A DNA stretch of 64,000 bases, taken from Lepus europaeus. Taxonomy: Eukaryota; Chordata; Mammalia; Lagomorpha; Leporidae. Shown in pieces: positions 36,501-49,033 of this stretch. A program made the position numbers and the translations under genes. The notes beneath the pieces were generated by a model, which saw nothing but the letters and a program-made list of their open reading frames with translations, was not told the origin of the DNA and searched no databases. The stretch lies in NCBI RefSeq assembly GCF_033115175.1, contig NC_084834.1, forward strand, positions 87,404,462 to 87,468,461. Direction: 5' to 3'. Numbering within the stretch: the first letter of the stretch is position 1; every line of letters begins with the position of its first letter.

Positions 36501-38649
36501 TACATGAAAAAGATTAAACAAGGGTGAGAGTTATTAGAGTTTATCATAGAATTCTATCACACAAGCCTTATCCATTAAGTCTTTAAATTCTACTGGAATA
36601 GAAGCCAGTGGTGAGCGCATGACCAATATTCTTATCATTATATCTCCAGTGCCCTGTAAGAGCAAAATAATGGGTGCTTAGGTAAGACAGAAAATGGTAT
36701 ATATAACTATAGACTTATTCTTTTTTCTGAAAATTGTATATAATACAGATGATTATTCATTATCACTTTGAGAGGCTTGATTTTCCTTTAAATTATCAGC
36801 AATGTTTTGTCTCTGATAATCATCTTTTATAATTCATCTTTTGTTTTCTGACTTTAAAGTTGACTGTTGCAAGCATTGTTGTAGCAACTCAACCAAATAG
36901 TAATCAGCTGTGGGAAGCAGTGTAGGGATGTTTGACACAAGAGCATACATAGCAGGTCAAGACTAAGGAGGAAGTGAGAGACCTCAGAATGAATTCACCT
37001 GCCTTCTAGAGTTTTAACTGATGTCAGGAATGGGATAACAGCAATTTGTAATAGTTCTTAGTTTTCTTCTCCCTTTCTATTTATTGTGGCCATGTTTATG
37101 ACTGAAAGCACTTGTCAGTAAAATGTCACACCTCAGAAAAATATCATGAGATTTTTGTGCATTATTGCTTCTGGTAAAGACTAAATCATAGGAATGAAAT
37201 ACCAAATAAAAATATGAAATGATAAAATTTTAAGAGATGAACAAAAACCAAACTTCAACATGAAATAGTCTTGGATGGAACAAATTTGTAGATAAATAAA
37301 ACATAACCATCTATACAGTCTTGATATATATGTATGTGAAAAATTAAACATAAATGACATTAATTATTCTTGCTCTAGAAAAACAGGATAAAATGAGACT
37401 GAGAGTCAGTAAAATTATACTGGCGAAACATATTCATGAACATGATTAATGAGATTATTTCAAGAGCCACATTAACCATGTTAATTTCTTGCCAATGTCA
37501 TAAGGTTGGTATCTAGAAAATATCTTTCTTTAGAATCACAGAAAAGTTTGATAGAACCTTTTTTATGCCAAACAAGCCAAATTTAGGGATGTTAAGATGG
37601 GAAAAAATTCTTCCCATGACAGCCATGGAAACAGAGTACAATGTGAAGTGCAATCCAAAAAGTATATAAGCAGTTACCCCTCACTTTCAAGGAAATCAAT
37701 AAACAATTATAATAGTTGACTATAAGCTTCACTTTGATGGATTCTGGATTGAAGTGGCTTTTTGCTAGTTAAACAGGGACTGTCTTTTCTAAAATTCCTT
37801 TTGTTGTGTGGTTGTGCATTAGGGTTGGCCAGAAATATTCACAAGATTTAGAAGAAGGAGATGAAGCAGCCATTTTTTACATCGTGGAGGTCAGGGTAGT
37901 GGACCAGGTGCTGATTCAACTCATGCTCCTTGTTATTGATTTGGTAGTTCATCTTGTGGATCTTGGGCAGCAGTATACCTAAAACTCCTTCAGCTCCTCC
38001 AAGATCTCTGCCTTTATCTTCTTAGAATGTGCATGGACAGATGAGACAGAGCTATGTTATGATTAGTGCCAAGGTCTCCTGCCTATCACTTGCACTTTTG
38101 AGATGGAGGTGATTAGAGAAAGATCCAGATAGATTGTGCCTTTGGGAGTCCAAAATATTTAATTTGTCCCAACCCAGTCCAGAGATATGTTTTCCTCCTT
38201 TCAGCTCTTCTGACATCAGGTTTTAAGCTCATCATTATATGCATAAGGACAGACTTCCATGGACACCTTCCCAGCTCTCACAAATACACAAGGTCTAACT
38301 CCTATAATAAATCCCTTATTCCATAACATATATAATTCCACCTCTCTGATGAAGCACAAATGTCATCTATATATTTTGTAGAAAGAAGGAAAGGAGTATT
38401 GAGGATTCAATATGGGTGGTGAGGAAAGGTAAGAGCCAAAAGTGACCGTATCATGAATTAACATGATGACTTCTGCCATCTCCTATTTGAGGCCATTCTT
38501 CCATTTTTGGCTTCTATGATCTCTCAGTCTCCTGGTTTTACGCATGTGCCTCTCTATTCTAGTTTTCTCTCCTGGATTTCACTCACATCCATTACTATCC
38601 TCTTCAGAGTATTCCCAGACTCAAGATTTAAACTTCTATTTTCTATCAC
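36501..38649. other. no gene or repeat firmly recognised
   Basis: AT-rich to about 37.8 kb. About 37850-38130 is GC-richer and gives short protein-like translations on the minus strand that I could not identify. Confidence 0.5.
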
Positions 38650-39905
38650 TCATTTCTCCAGTGAACTCATTTAATCTCTGAATTTTTGTACTCTTTGACT
38701 TTTGATGTCATCCGTGTTTGGATCTCTAGTCCTGAATCCTTAACTCATATCCAAATGCCATTTGACATCTCTGCTTTATGAAGAAGTATATCAAACTTAA
38801 AATATTAAAAGCCCCCTCGTATTCCTTTCAAATTCTGCTCTGTATGTGGTTGGTCTTCCCAAGCTCGGTGAAAGGCAGCTTTGTTTTTCCAGTTGTCTGT
38901 GTTGAAGATCTTTAGGTAATTATCAGTTTGTCTTTTTCTCTTATTACATGCATCTAAAGTGTCAAAAAATCCTGTTGTCTTCATCTTCATGTTGATTAGA
39001 ATAAAGAACCACTTTTCAAAGCTTCATCAGCTATGACCTGATCTTAGCCACCATCATCTTTCATCTGGTTATTATAATAGCCTTACAATTTTTAAAGATT
39101 AATTTTATATATTTAAAAGACAGTTACAGAGGGAAGTAGAGACAGAGAGAGAGGTCTTCCATCTTCTGGTTCACTCCCCAGATGGCCGCAATGTCTGGAG
39201 CTGCACCCATCCGAAGCCAGGAGCCAGGAGCTTCTTCCAGGTCTACCATGTAGGTGCAGGGACCCAAGGACTTGGGCCATCTTCTATTGCTTTCCCAGGC
39301 CATAGCAGAGACCTGAATCCAAAGAGGAGCAGCCGGGACTAGAACCAGCGCCCATGTGGGATGCTGGTGCTTCAGGCCAGGACTTTAACCTGCTGCACCA
39401 CAGCACTGGCTCCAATAGCCTTATAATTACTCTCTGTATCCACCTTTGCTTCTAACAATATCTTCTCAATACAGAAGGCAGAATTATGTTAAAATCTAAG
39501 TCTTGTCATACCACAGTTCTACTCAACATCCTTCAGTTTCCTCCCATCTCACTGAGCATGAAATCATTAGAATTGTCTACAGGCCTAGAGTTACTTGGCC
39601 CTCCCCCCAACCCCACCACTATCACTATTGAAGCTTTCCCTGGCCAATGCATCTAAAATACTACCATCACTCCACAAGCAGACTCACATTCATCTCAAAG
39701 CCCTCTTTCCTGCTTTATTGTTTTCTTAGCATACATCATTAGCTAAAATATTGAACATACTGTATATTCTTGCTTATTTTCTATTTCCCCATTAATATAA
39801 AAGATACTGATGACATGGATATTCCTATATTTTTTATACCTACAAGAGTGTTCTACATATAGTATCCCTCAGAAAATACTTATTAAATGAAGAATAAAAC
39901 ACTGA
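38650..39905 (+). mobile_element. L2, about 930 bp, split by a CSINE
   Basis: Matches the L2 3' third: CTTAACTCATATCCAAATGCC, TTAGCCACCATCATCTTTCATCTGG, TTATTATAATAGCC, then after the SINE TATCTTCTCAATACAGAAGGCAG, GTTCTACTCAACATCC, CTCCCATCTCACTGAGCATG, and an end near AATACTTATTAAATGAAG. Confidence 0.75.
39091..39413 (-). mobile_element. CSINE inserted in L2
   Basis: Full reverse-strand C repeat. AATAGCCTTACAATT (39076-39090) and AATAGCCTTATAATT (39414-39428) are a 15-bp target-site duplication with one difference. Confidence 0.95.
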
Positions 39906-40213
39906 TAAAAGCCTAAAACCATATTACGTTCATCGATAGAAGCACGTAGAGTAAGTACAACTTGGGAACAGGGAGGGTTTCTACACTGTACTCACTGATA
40001 TTCTGAAAAGCACATTCTTGCCATTTTGAAAAAAATTTAAAAAGCTTTTGGATGGGAATATTTTCTAGTAAATTTCAGTATTTATAAGACATTTGGTAAC
40101 TGGAAAGTGTGTTTTCACAGTGATTCTAAAAGCAGATGGCATTCATTCATTTATTCCATTCAATCCATTATTAATTAATCAGTGCTCTCCAGAAAAAACA
40201 AGAATCAGCATGT

Positions 40214-40226
40214 GGGGGGGGGGGGG
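40214..40226 (+). repeat. poly-G tract (13 G)
   Basis: An uninterrupted G run followed by AGTGGGAGGGAG. It is prone to replication slippage and quadruplex formation. Confidence 0.9.
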
Positions 40227-40569
40227 AGTGGGAGGGAGATACTATGGAAATTGACCCACAGGATTATGGAGACCAAGAAGTGCCATGATGGCGTCTGCAA
40301 GCTGGTGAAGCAGGGCACTAGCATAATGCAGTCCAAGTCTGAGGGCCTGAAACCAGGAGCACGTGTGTCTGAAGACAGGAAAGATGCATGTCCCAGATCA
40401 ATCAGTGAGCAATTTTATCCTTGTGTCTTTTTTGTTGAATAATTTGAGCCCTAAACAGATTGGAGGATTCTCTATCTTTGAAATAAATAAAAATAAATAA
40501 AAACTTTTAAAAATTAATCATAATAGTCCACAAATATTTAATGACTGGCAAAGTATGATCTGAGAGCTA

Positions 40570-40800
40570 GATATCAAATTCAATGAAATATTCACCAACT
40601 TTTATTAAGCATTGGCAATCTGCTAGGCAAAAGGTAAAGCATGAAAAGATTATAGTCTACACAGGTAAAAGTTTTATAGGAAAGATGATAAATAGGCAAT
40701 TATTAGCCCTTGTAAGTATTATGATAGGTGCAATATGAAATGTGTGTGTTACACAACAGAGGTGGTACAATGCAAATATAAGGGGTGATTCACCAGGTAA
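40570..40800 (-). mobile_element. possible L2 fragment
   Basis: TTTTATTAAGCATTGGCAATCTGCTAGGCA resembles the reverse complement of the L2 3' end; what follows is weak. Assignment is tentative. Confidence 0.4.
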
Positions 40801-40826
40801 GGATTATTTAAAAAAAAAAAATTTTT

Positions 40827-41094
40827 GGCGCTGGATTCTGTCCTGGTTGCCCCTCTTCCAGTCTAGCTATCTGCTGTGGCCAGGGAGTGCAGTGGAGGAT
40901 GGCCCAAGTCCTTGGGCCCTGCACCCACATGGGAAACCAGGAGAAACACCTGGCTCCTGGCTTCGGATCAGCGCAGTGCGCTGGCCACAGCGCGCCGGCC
41001 GCGGTGGCCATTGGAGGGTGAACCAACGGCAAAGGAAGACCTTTCTCTCTCTCTCTCTCTCTCTCTCACTGTCCACTCTGCCTGTCAAAAAAAA
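40827..41094 (+). mobile_element. CSINE, 5'-truncated
   Basis: Starts within the second box-B region (GGCGCTGGATTCTGTCC) and runs through CCTTGGGCCC, CGCGCCGGCCGCGGTGGCC and a (CT)n tract to CTGCCTGTCAAAA. It is relatively young by its CpG content. Confidence 0.9.
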
Positions 41095-41372
41095 ATTTTT
41101 TTAATTATTTTTTATTTGAGAGGTAGAATTACAGACAGAGAGAGGGAGAGACAGAGAGAAAGGTCTTCTATCCATTGATTCACTCCACAAATGGCCACAA
41201 TGGCCAGAGCTGTGCCGATCGGAAGCCAGGAGCCAGGAGCTTCTTCCAGGTCTCCCACGTGGGTGCAGGGGCCCAAGGACTTGGGCCATCTTCTACTGCT
41301 TTCCCAGGCCATAGCAGAGAGCTGGATTGAAAGAGGAGCAGCTGGGACATAAACTAGTGCCCATATGGCACT
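41095..41372 (-). mobile_element. CSINE abutting the previous one tail to tail
   Basis: Reverse-strand C repeat whose T tail joins the A tail of the plus-strand copy (AAAAAAAATTTTTTT). The head end is missing; it stops near GCCCATATGGCACTAG. The pair forms an inverted repeat. Confidence 0.9.
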
Positions 41373-43106
41373 AGTTAATAATATTTAACCTGTGTTCTAA
41401 AAAAAGTGTCTTCCTTTATTATCCAGACCTTTTCAGACATGAGGTAACATAATACTTATTCCATTTTTTAGTTTAATAAATATTTGTTAATGTCTCAATA
41501 TTCAAATAATTTAAAAATGCCTTGGGTTTGGAAGTATTATTTTGATAAACTTCATATTTGTAGGAGTGTCTTTAACCTAAAATATTATTTTTATAGTTTT
41601 ATTACCAATCTAAAATAAGAAGAGATTGATCTCTCAGGCATGTTAAATGTTTTCCAGATTCAAGTGGCCATAATGGAACATCTTGTACCAGCTATATATT
41701 TGAGAATCTCTGCTCCTGGAACATGACAGAGTAGAGACATATTCTTAAAAACCATGAACATGAATGTGTGACAATTCTGTAATTTCTGTTTTCATTTTTT
41801 TCTTCAGACTCAATAGATGGGGGGAAAGTCACATAATTTTCTAGTCTAATTTACATAATTTTGTATTTAGTACTTGACTGCAAAAGCATTAACTTTTTGA
41901 TTTTTAAATCCCACACACAAGTAAAATGACTAAAAATAGAAGATGTGCTGTTTTGCACAAAAACTGCTGGATGGTTAAGTTCTATGGTGTGAATCCTGGA
42001 GCTACTACATAGGGGAGACACCAATTAGAAGTCAACTAAAGACAACCAACAAATTTAGATTGAATCACTATTATTCCTGAGTTGAAATGGTTGTTCTACA
42101 TGCATATTTTACTCAATATTTTTATATGTCATAAATTTTTCGAAGCAGTTCTATTTTTATTCATACCCAGCCTCAAAATATAGGTCAGGGTGTTACTGAC
42201 TGCTCACAGCAAGTACACACTGGGGAAATTTCTTTGCCTAAAGACTCATCTAAAGAGAGAAGGTGTTTTGACTTTTGTTATTTACATATCAAGCTACAAA
42301 ATCTCTGAAGACCCAAGAGTGTATTTTGTGTATGTAAACACATATGAATATTAGCTATAAACAGGATCTGCTTAAAAGTGATTCTTATCTAAATTTATAA
42401 GGCATATGCATTAACTTGGATCTTTTAGAAATATCCTGCCTTAATAAGATCAGCTTACATCCATAACATTAGATTAATCACAAAGAGCAACTCCTTTCCT
42501 TGTCATTGTAATATCCAATATAATGCTATGTTGTTTGCATTAACGTAATTCACCTGTTCCTCCAATACAGAGCATGTGACCGTGCTTCCCATGTTATCCA
42601 TTCAGTTTGGTTTTTCCTTCTAATGAAGACACATCTGTGTTCTATTGTATTAATGTTCAGTGTTCTCCAAGGAAAACTATCATCTGGAGCCTAGACTATT
42701 AACTACTTCTTGGAAGATATTTTTTAAAAGGTGACATAAGTGCCAAAGCATGTAGAATGTGCTACCATGTTAAATTTGTGTTCATTAACACAAATAAATT
42801 AAAAATGAGAACAGTTTTACATCTCCAGGGCAATAGCAAGTTATGCCTCAACAATCTGCATGAATTTATATCCCTAATTGTACTTCCACTTAATACTCTA
42901 TAAAACCTAGAAAATCATGTTAGTATACACACATTTTTGGGAGACAGCTTTAAGTGTTTTTTTCTCTGTTACAAATATTAAGCTATTCGTAAGTATTTAA
43001 TTCAAGCAACTGCAGGTGTTTAATGTTTTTAACAAAATATATAGCAGTATACAAATACCTTCATGTAACATTTTTCAAAAGAAAGGATTCCTTGGTTAAA
43101 CAAAAT
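41373..43106. other. AT-rich DNA, nothing recognised
   Basis: About 1.7 kb of AT-rich sequence without a feature I can support. Confidence 0.5.
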
Positions 43107-43436
43107 GTTGGAGCACATGTTTGGCTTAGTAGCTTAGAAGTTAAGGTGCCGGTTAAGACACCTGCACCCCATATCAGAGTGCTTACGTTTGAATCCTAGC
43201 CCCAAAATCCAGCTTCCTACACACATATATGCTGGGAGGCAGCAGGTGATGGCTCAAGTGGTTAGGTCCCTGTGAAACACATGGAAAACCTGGATGGAGT
43301 TCCTGGCTCCTGGCTTCATTCTGGTCCAGCCCTGGCATGCTACTGTGGGTATTTAGAGTGTTAATCAATGAATGGGAGCTTTGTCAGGTTGCCTGTCTCT
43401 CAGTATCTCAAATAATATCAACAAAGGAAGAAAAAT
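43107..43436 (+). mobile_element. old CSINE
   Basis: Diverged C repeat: TTTGGCTTAGTAGCTTAGAAG head, CGTTTGAATCCTAGCC box B, ACCTGGATGGAGTTCCTGGC body. The CT tract has degenerated. Confidence 0.8.
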
Positions 43437-43984
43437 ATTTACTAATGTTTTCAAAAGTTAATGTATTTCTTCTTTGCCTTCTATGTTTTCAGTAGCTGCT
43501 GCTGTGTCTTCCTCTAATCCTCCTGTTACTGCTACCTTCTCTTGCCCTTGTCCTTATCCCTTTCACTCCTATTTTTTCTTCTTTATTATAGTAGTCACAA
43601 TGCCTGCTTTCATTCAAGGCCTTATTCACATAGCAGATATTATAAAATTATTACATTTTGAAATGAAGCAAAACACAGGATGAACACCACCCATATTAAT
43701 TCTTTGAGTTTAGCATATGACTCCATTTCTAAGTATTAAGTTACCAATTAATGATTATAAATTATTTCCAGTGTTTGTGAACCTGAGTCCAAATTCTTAG
43801 AAACAGCTTTCCAGTAGGATAGAATGTATGCTAATATTGTCAGAGAAGTAAGGTCATCACTTGAATTCTTCCCCTTTGAATTCATATTTTCATATAGACA
43901 AACTACCTAGTCCTGGTGAACCATATTGTAAATAAAGATATGCTATTGCTTAAAATAGAAAAAGTGAGGTTAGACAGTATATAT

Positions 43985-44300
43985 CTTTTATTATTTTTAA
44001 CTTATTTAATAAATATAAATTTCCAAAGTACAGCTTTTGGATTACAGTGGCTTCCCCACCCCCCAGCATAACTTCCCTCCCACCTGCAACCCTCCCATCT
44101 CCTGCTCCCTCTCCCATTCCATTAATATCAAGATCCATTTTCAATTATCTTTATATATAGAAGATCAGTTTAGTATATATTAAGTAAAGATTTCAACAGT
44201 TTGCACCCACACAGAAACACAAAGTGTAAAGTACTGTTTGAGTACTAGTTATAGCATTAATTCACATTGTACAACATATTAAGTACATATATTTATATCA
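43985..44300 (-). mobile_element. L1 3' end, older copy, reverse orientation
   Basis: The complement of the L1 3' UTR seen at 33.6-34.1 kb: TTTAATAAATATAAATTTCC, AGCTTTTGGATTACAGTGGC, the C-rich complement of the G-rich block, and TGCACCCACACAGAAACAC. It is more diverged than the copies at 33.6 and 49.7 kb and has extra TATATTAAGTAAAG. Confidence 0.85.
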
Positions 44301-44479
44301 ACAACAAAACAATAAAAAACAAAAACTTGGAGAGAAAATGTAAATGTTGCTTAAACAGAGGGAATATTTTGTGAAAAATAAAAATGTGGTTCTACACTGT
44401 AAATAAAATGTATAAACATAACAGCTGTTATAGTAACAGGTCATAAACTGAAACAAGATCACCAGTTTTGAGGTCCCAT

Positions 44480-44665
44480 AGAACTGGCATCAAATCCTTC
44501 CTCCACATTTAATCAGAAGACTAACTTTGTAAAATTACTTAAACTTCATAATCTTCAGTTTCCAAAAGTGACAGTAGTAATAGTAATAGTAATAGTATTT
44601 TCCATCACTGGATGTTTGAAGGAATTAAATGAGAAGGCATGTGAATGTTAAGCAGAGTACCTGAA
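44480..44665 (+). mobile_element. MIR
   Basis: TAAAATTACTTAAACTTCATAATCTTCAG, a GTAATAGTAATAGTAATAG expansion, and GAAGGAATTAAATGAGAAGGC follow the central and 3' parts of MIR in order. Confidence 0.7.
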
Positions 44666-44704
44666 CAAGGATAAAAAACATGGTTACTTACGGTTCACAT
44701 GCAT

Positions 44705-45275
44705 TCACTCTGGGGGGCATCAAGTGATGGCTCAAATAGTTGGGTCCCTGCCATCCATGTGAGAGACCTATATTGACCTCTTGGCTTCTGGCTTTGGCCT
44801 GGGCCAGCCTCTGTTGTTGTAGACATCTGGAGTGTGAAGAGTGTGAACCAGAAAATGGGATCTCTCCCTCTCTCTCTCTCTCTTTTATCTTTTTTTTTTT
44901 CTTTTTCTTTTTTTTTTTTTTTTTTTTTTTGACAGGCAGAGTGGACAGTGAGAGAGAGAGAGACAGAGAGAAGGTCTTCCTTTTCCGTTGGTTCATCCCC
45001 CAGTGGCCACTGCAGCCGGTGCACCGCACTGATCTGAAGCCAGGAGTCAGGTGCTTTTCCTGGTCTCCCATGCGGGTGCAGGGACCAAGCACTTGGGCCA
45101 TCCTCCACTGCCTTCCCGGGCCACAGCAGAGAGCTGGACTGGAAGAGGAGCCACCGGGACAGAATCTGGCGCCCTGACCGGGCCTAGAACCCGGGGTGCT
45201 GGCGCCGCAGGCGGAGGATTAGCCTAGTGAGCCGCGGCGCCGGCCTCTCTCTCTCTTTCTAATAAAAAATGCATA
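44705..45275 (+). mobile_element. old CSINE split by a young CSINE
   Basis: The body of an old, 5'-truncated C repeat (GATGGCTCAAATAGTTGGGTCC, GAGAGACCTATATTGACCTC) reaches its CT tract at about 44886. The tract resumes at 45247 (TCTCTCTCTCTTTC) after the insertion. Confidence 0.8.
44887..45246 (-). mobile_element. young CSINE, reverse orientation, inside an older CSINE
   Basis: A long T tail (T runs of 10 or more and about 24), then GACAGGCAGAGTGGACAG and a full body, ending with the GC-rich head complement GCCTAGTGAGCCGCGGCGCC. The duplicated CT sequence on both sides is the likely target-site duplication. CpGs and the long pure tail indicate a recent insertion. Confidence 0.95.
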
Positions 45276-45361
45276 AATGAATTAAACAGAAATTTATATG
45301 CAGCAAAACCAAATTGCTGAGTCAGTGAAAATATAAATTCTTCCAACCTACTGAGCCACCA

Positions 45362-45425
45362 AATATATATGTGTGTGTGTTTGTGAATATATATATATAT
45401 ACACAAATATATACATAGACATATA
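45362..45425. repeat. AT/GT-rich simple repeat
   Basis: ATATATATGTGTGTGTGT followed by TATATATATATATACAC and further TA-rich units. Confidence 0.8.
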
Positions 45426-45489
45426 TTTTTTCTATTATTTCCTAATAGAAACATGCACAGCATTTGTTAAGAAGTAATATGCTTTCAAG

Positions 45490-45870
45490 AATTCAACAAA
45501 TATTCATTGAACACCTGGGATTTGTCAGTCACTATGCTAAGATCTAAGTCACTATTCTAAGAAATAAAGAGGACAAGGCAGGTAGAGTTTTTGCTTTCCT
45601 TGGAGATTACATTCTCATTAGTAGAAAAAATGTGGCAGAGCAGGGAAGCAGGCAGACTACAAATGGGTTAACAGCTACACCAGTAAAATAATTTCAAGAA
45701 TATGCTATGAGGAGAAGAAATCAAAATCACAGTGTGTGATAGGTGTCTTCTTTGGCCTGGGTGTGACAGGAGAGGATTCTGATATTCTCTGAAATTCTCT
45801 TTAAACTGGGATTTGAATGAGGTGTGAGTTACAGCAAGTGTGAAGACCCTAAAGTGGGAACAAGTATATT
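45490..45870 (-). mobile_element. L2 fragment
   Basis: TTCAACAAATATTCATTGAACACCTGGGATTTGTCAGTCACTATGCTAAG is the reverse complement of the L2 3' end. It continues with CTTTCCTTGGAGATTACATTC and later AGCAAGTGTGAAGACCC. Confidence 0.75.
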
Positions 45871-48114
45871 CTATTTCCATGTAGGTGGGACAGAAAATAG
45901 ACCAATGTGTCTAATCAGTGGTCTAGGGGAAGACAGATTCTCTGACAGTTTATTTTTTCTTTTGTTTGTTTCCCTTTAAAGGCTTGTTGACCACTTTATT
46001 TTGATTGAGATATTCCTGAAGTCAGAACAAAAGAATTTCCTTTTAACTGAAGATGCGGTGATATCCCAGGATACAATCATTGCACACTCTGGTATCATTG
46101 ACAAAATTCAGAATCCAACAAAACATTTAGGTCAAAACATTCAGAGTCAAGAAGGGGACTATTTCTGGATTTTTATATAGGTCAGAAAGTATTGTTCCAT
46201 AGAAGGTTTAATGGTTTGTATGAAAACTCTTAACTCAGTAGTATGTTTCACTGAGTCTATTTCCATATGTGGGAACAGAAGTAGCAGGTGGGGAAAATGC
46301 AGAACACAGAACGGTGGGACCCTCGCCCCACCAGCATGCAAATCATTTAGCTGTGCACCACTGTACTGAGGCTTTCACTGCCAGGGGTCCCTGAGCAAAT
46401 CATTTCCATTACCAGTGTGTTCTAATAACCCCTTTGCTGACTCAGCTACCTGAATGTAAATATCATAGAAAAGACTGGGAAATAAAAGCCAATTGGAAAC
46501 AGTGAAGAGGGATCTAAAAGGAAATGCCTTCTACATATGTGATCATCCTCATAACTCTTTGATTAAAAATCAGCTTATTATAGATAAAGAGTTTGACTGT
46601 ATTTGAAGCCACTAAAAGGGGGGAAAAAAGTCTTTTCACATATCACTATATGTTGTTAAAGCTCCCTATCTTAAGTGACAGCTGTTTTACCCCCTACGGA
46701 TGCACTGCATGTGTTAGAAAAGCTTTTAATTACGTAAATATATATGTATTTTCCTTTTACACTAACTGAAACTGAAATCACCATAAATATCAAAATAGCC
46801 AAAGTGAATTTCATAGCATTACAGTTAAAGTCCTCCACTGTTTATTCAATAGAGGTCTTAGTGGGTTGTCTTCAAGTACAAATGAGATCAGGCACTGTTT
46901 TTTTGTGATGCACAGGAGGTGTTTTTCTCTGCCAGAGTTCCTGTTTAGACCTATATTCTCTCTACAAATCCAGCCCTCCTCCTGCCCCCAAAAGCCTTTC
47001 AATACTACTAGCTGTAGAATTTAAAGACAGGCCTCCAGGGGGAAAAATCCTTTGTGTGATCTGTATGGTGACAATATTGAAGTCAAAAAGGGAACAGCAA
47101 TGTAGATTTTTGAAATTCACTTCAAATAGTATTAATGATGTAGTTTGAATGTTATTACATTCATATCTAAAATATAAGATAGAGATGTGATTATTACAAA
47201 TGATTTTTAAACCTGCATAATGACATATTTCAAAGCTGATCTGAGTAGATTTAAAGGACTATAAATTGCAGAGAAGTAAGCTGCTGCCTTTAGAAAGATT
47301 TTGGAGCTAATATAGTATTGAGTTGAAATTCCATCACAATTAAAGGTAAAATATAAAAATACATTTTAAATATAATGGCTTAAAGAAGAGACATTTCTGA
47401 TGACAACGTAGCCTGATTTTGCCGCTATTACAATAAATGAGGACCACTGAATCATGCCAGAGTAAATTGTATTACTGAGAGTACAAGCAGAATTTTAAGT
47501 GATTTCTATTATGCCTTTTTTGCAATATATACATAGTGTCCAGTTTTCCTTTTCCATCTGTTATAAACATGTGCGCATTTTGAAAAAACACAGAAAGTTC
47601 CTTTAAACATCATGATTTCAAAGATCTTTTTGCATTGATGTTGATAGGTCAGGAAGAGCTTAAATAAGGTTTGTTTAACACTCAACAGTGTCTTGTTTGG
47701 TTCATACAAGGCGCATGCAAAAGTGGTGATGAAAGTCACCTAGGAAGACAGCTCAGTTTGAGGGTGCAGTGAGTATGGGAAAGGAACCATCTACTTACAT
47801 TCAATTCATTCTTGCCCCCAGCAAGAATTACTGCTATTATAATGGTGAAAATATGTCTATTGCTTCCACAAATATGTATTTCTGCCTTTCTTTCTAATGT
47901 TTTTTTTTTCTGTTTTCTGTTGCTACAGTTTGTGTTACAAAATTATAATCTAGCATAAATACTCTAAAAATACCATCTTTCTTTATAGAACTTTTTTGAC
48001 TGTTTCTGAGGCAGGCTTCATGGAAATTACTTGGTCTAAAAAATTAGAAACAACAGAGTTGGAATATATATAATATATGTATATAATATAAGCTAAAATG
48101 GAGTATTTGATTCA
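45871..48114. other. unique DNA, nothing recognised
   Basis: About 2.2 kb free of recognised repeats. An acceptor-like CTGTTTTCTGTTGCTACAG occurs near 47930 without a convincing exon. Confidence 0.5.
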
Positions 48115-48265
48115 GAAAAGGCGATAGTAAATGTTATTCCATTAATCTTCTCAGCAGCCAGGTGTAAGAGGCATTATGACCTCTAGTACATAGATGGATA
48201 CCTGAGGTTCAGAAAGATTAAGAAATTTATAGAATCCAGGTTCAAATTCAGAAGATGCAGCCTCC
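48115..48265 (-). mobile_element. MIR fragment
   Basis: ATTAATCTTCTCAGCAGCCAGGTGTAAGAGGCATTATGACC, then TACCTGAGGTTCAGAAAGATTAAG, matches the reverse complement of MIR. Confidence 0.65.
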
Positions 48266-49006
48266 TCCCAGAATTGGGTGGGTCTCCAGTAAGATTGAGG
48301 TTGGGCAATTTTACAAGAAGTGACACAGCTAACACTCAGATGAAACTGAGGTTGGTTTTTAGTTTCCAGTTGATAATGTTTACCACTTGAATCACATTCT
48401 AGTATAGCTTTTTTGAAATGAATAGGCCAAAAATTCCACTAGGTTAATTCAGACTGAGCATCCAAGTGTTTGTTTGGAAGAAGTTACTAATACCAGACTC
48501 AAAATACTGTGTTTCTAATTTTTTCCCTCTAGGAGTAAACAAGTAATGAAGCTCTTGATTCTTCAGCATTTTAATTTATGAAAGATGTATGCGTAGCAAA
48601 AAAGATTAAATAGGGTATTAATTTAAATAGACATTTTAAAAGACAAAGAAACTTGCTTTGTATTCAATGACACAGACTTCCTTCAAATTAGACAAGGATA
48701 AATGTAAAGATAACCTCTTTTTTCACTAGTCTGAACATCAGCAAACTAGGGCTTTGTTAGAAAGAATGGTAATTGTAGAGGCTCTGCCAATCCTGGGAAC
48801 TGCTCTTCTATTATCATCAATCCAGCTAATTTCAGCAAGCAGAATACAGTACAGAAAAGGTGACCTTGAATACTGTATCTGACCATCCTTGTTTGGAATA
48901 TTTTCCTTACTCAACAAATTGTGCAAAACTGTAAGACAGTGCACATTGAATGGAAAACTTTAAAAATTCAAAGCACAACTTAATCGGATCTCTTATTCTC
49001 TTTTAG

Positions 49007-49033
49007 GCCCATCTCTCACTGCCAGTCCAACTC
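49007..49033 (+). other. candidate 27-nt microexon
   Basis: An acceptor with a strong pyrimidine tract (TCTCTTATTCTCTTTTAG, ending 49006) is followed 27 bases later by a near-consensus donor, CTC|GTGAGTAC (GT at 49034-49035). CTTAAT about 25-30 bases upstream could serve as a branch site. The 27 bases are nine codons and contain no stop in any of the three plus-strand frames; possible readings include AHLSLPVQL and PSLTASPT. Frame-preserving microexons of 3-27 nt are typical of neuronal genes. I cannot identify a parent gene. Confidence 0.45.

Noticed and set aside
44740..45177. 145-codon and 137-codon open frames near 45 kb, and similar frames over other CSINEs
   Set aside because: They are translations of CSINE bodies and CT or poly-T tracts. 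The same peptide patterns recur at every CSINE.
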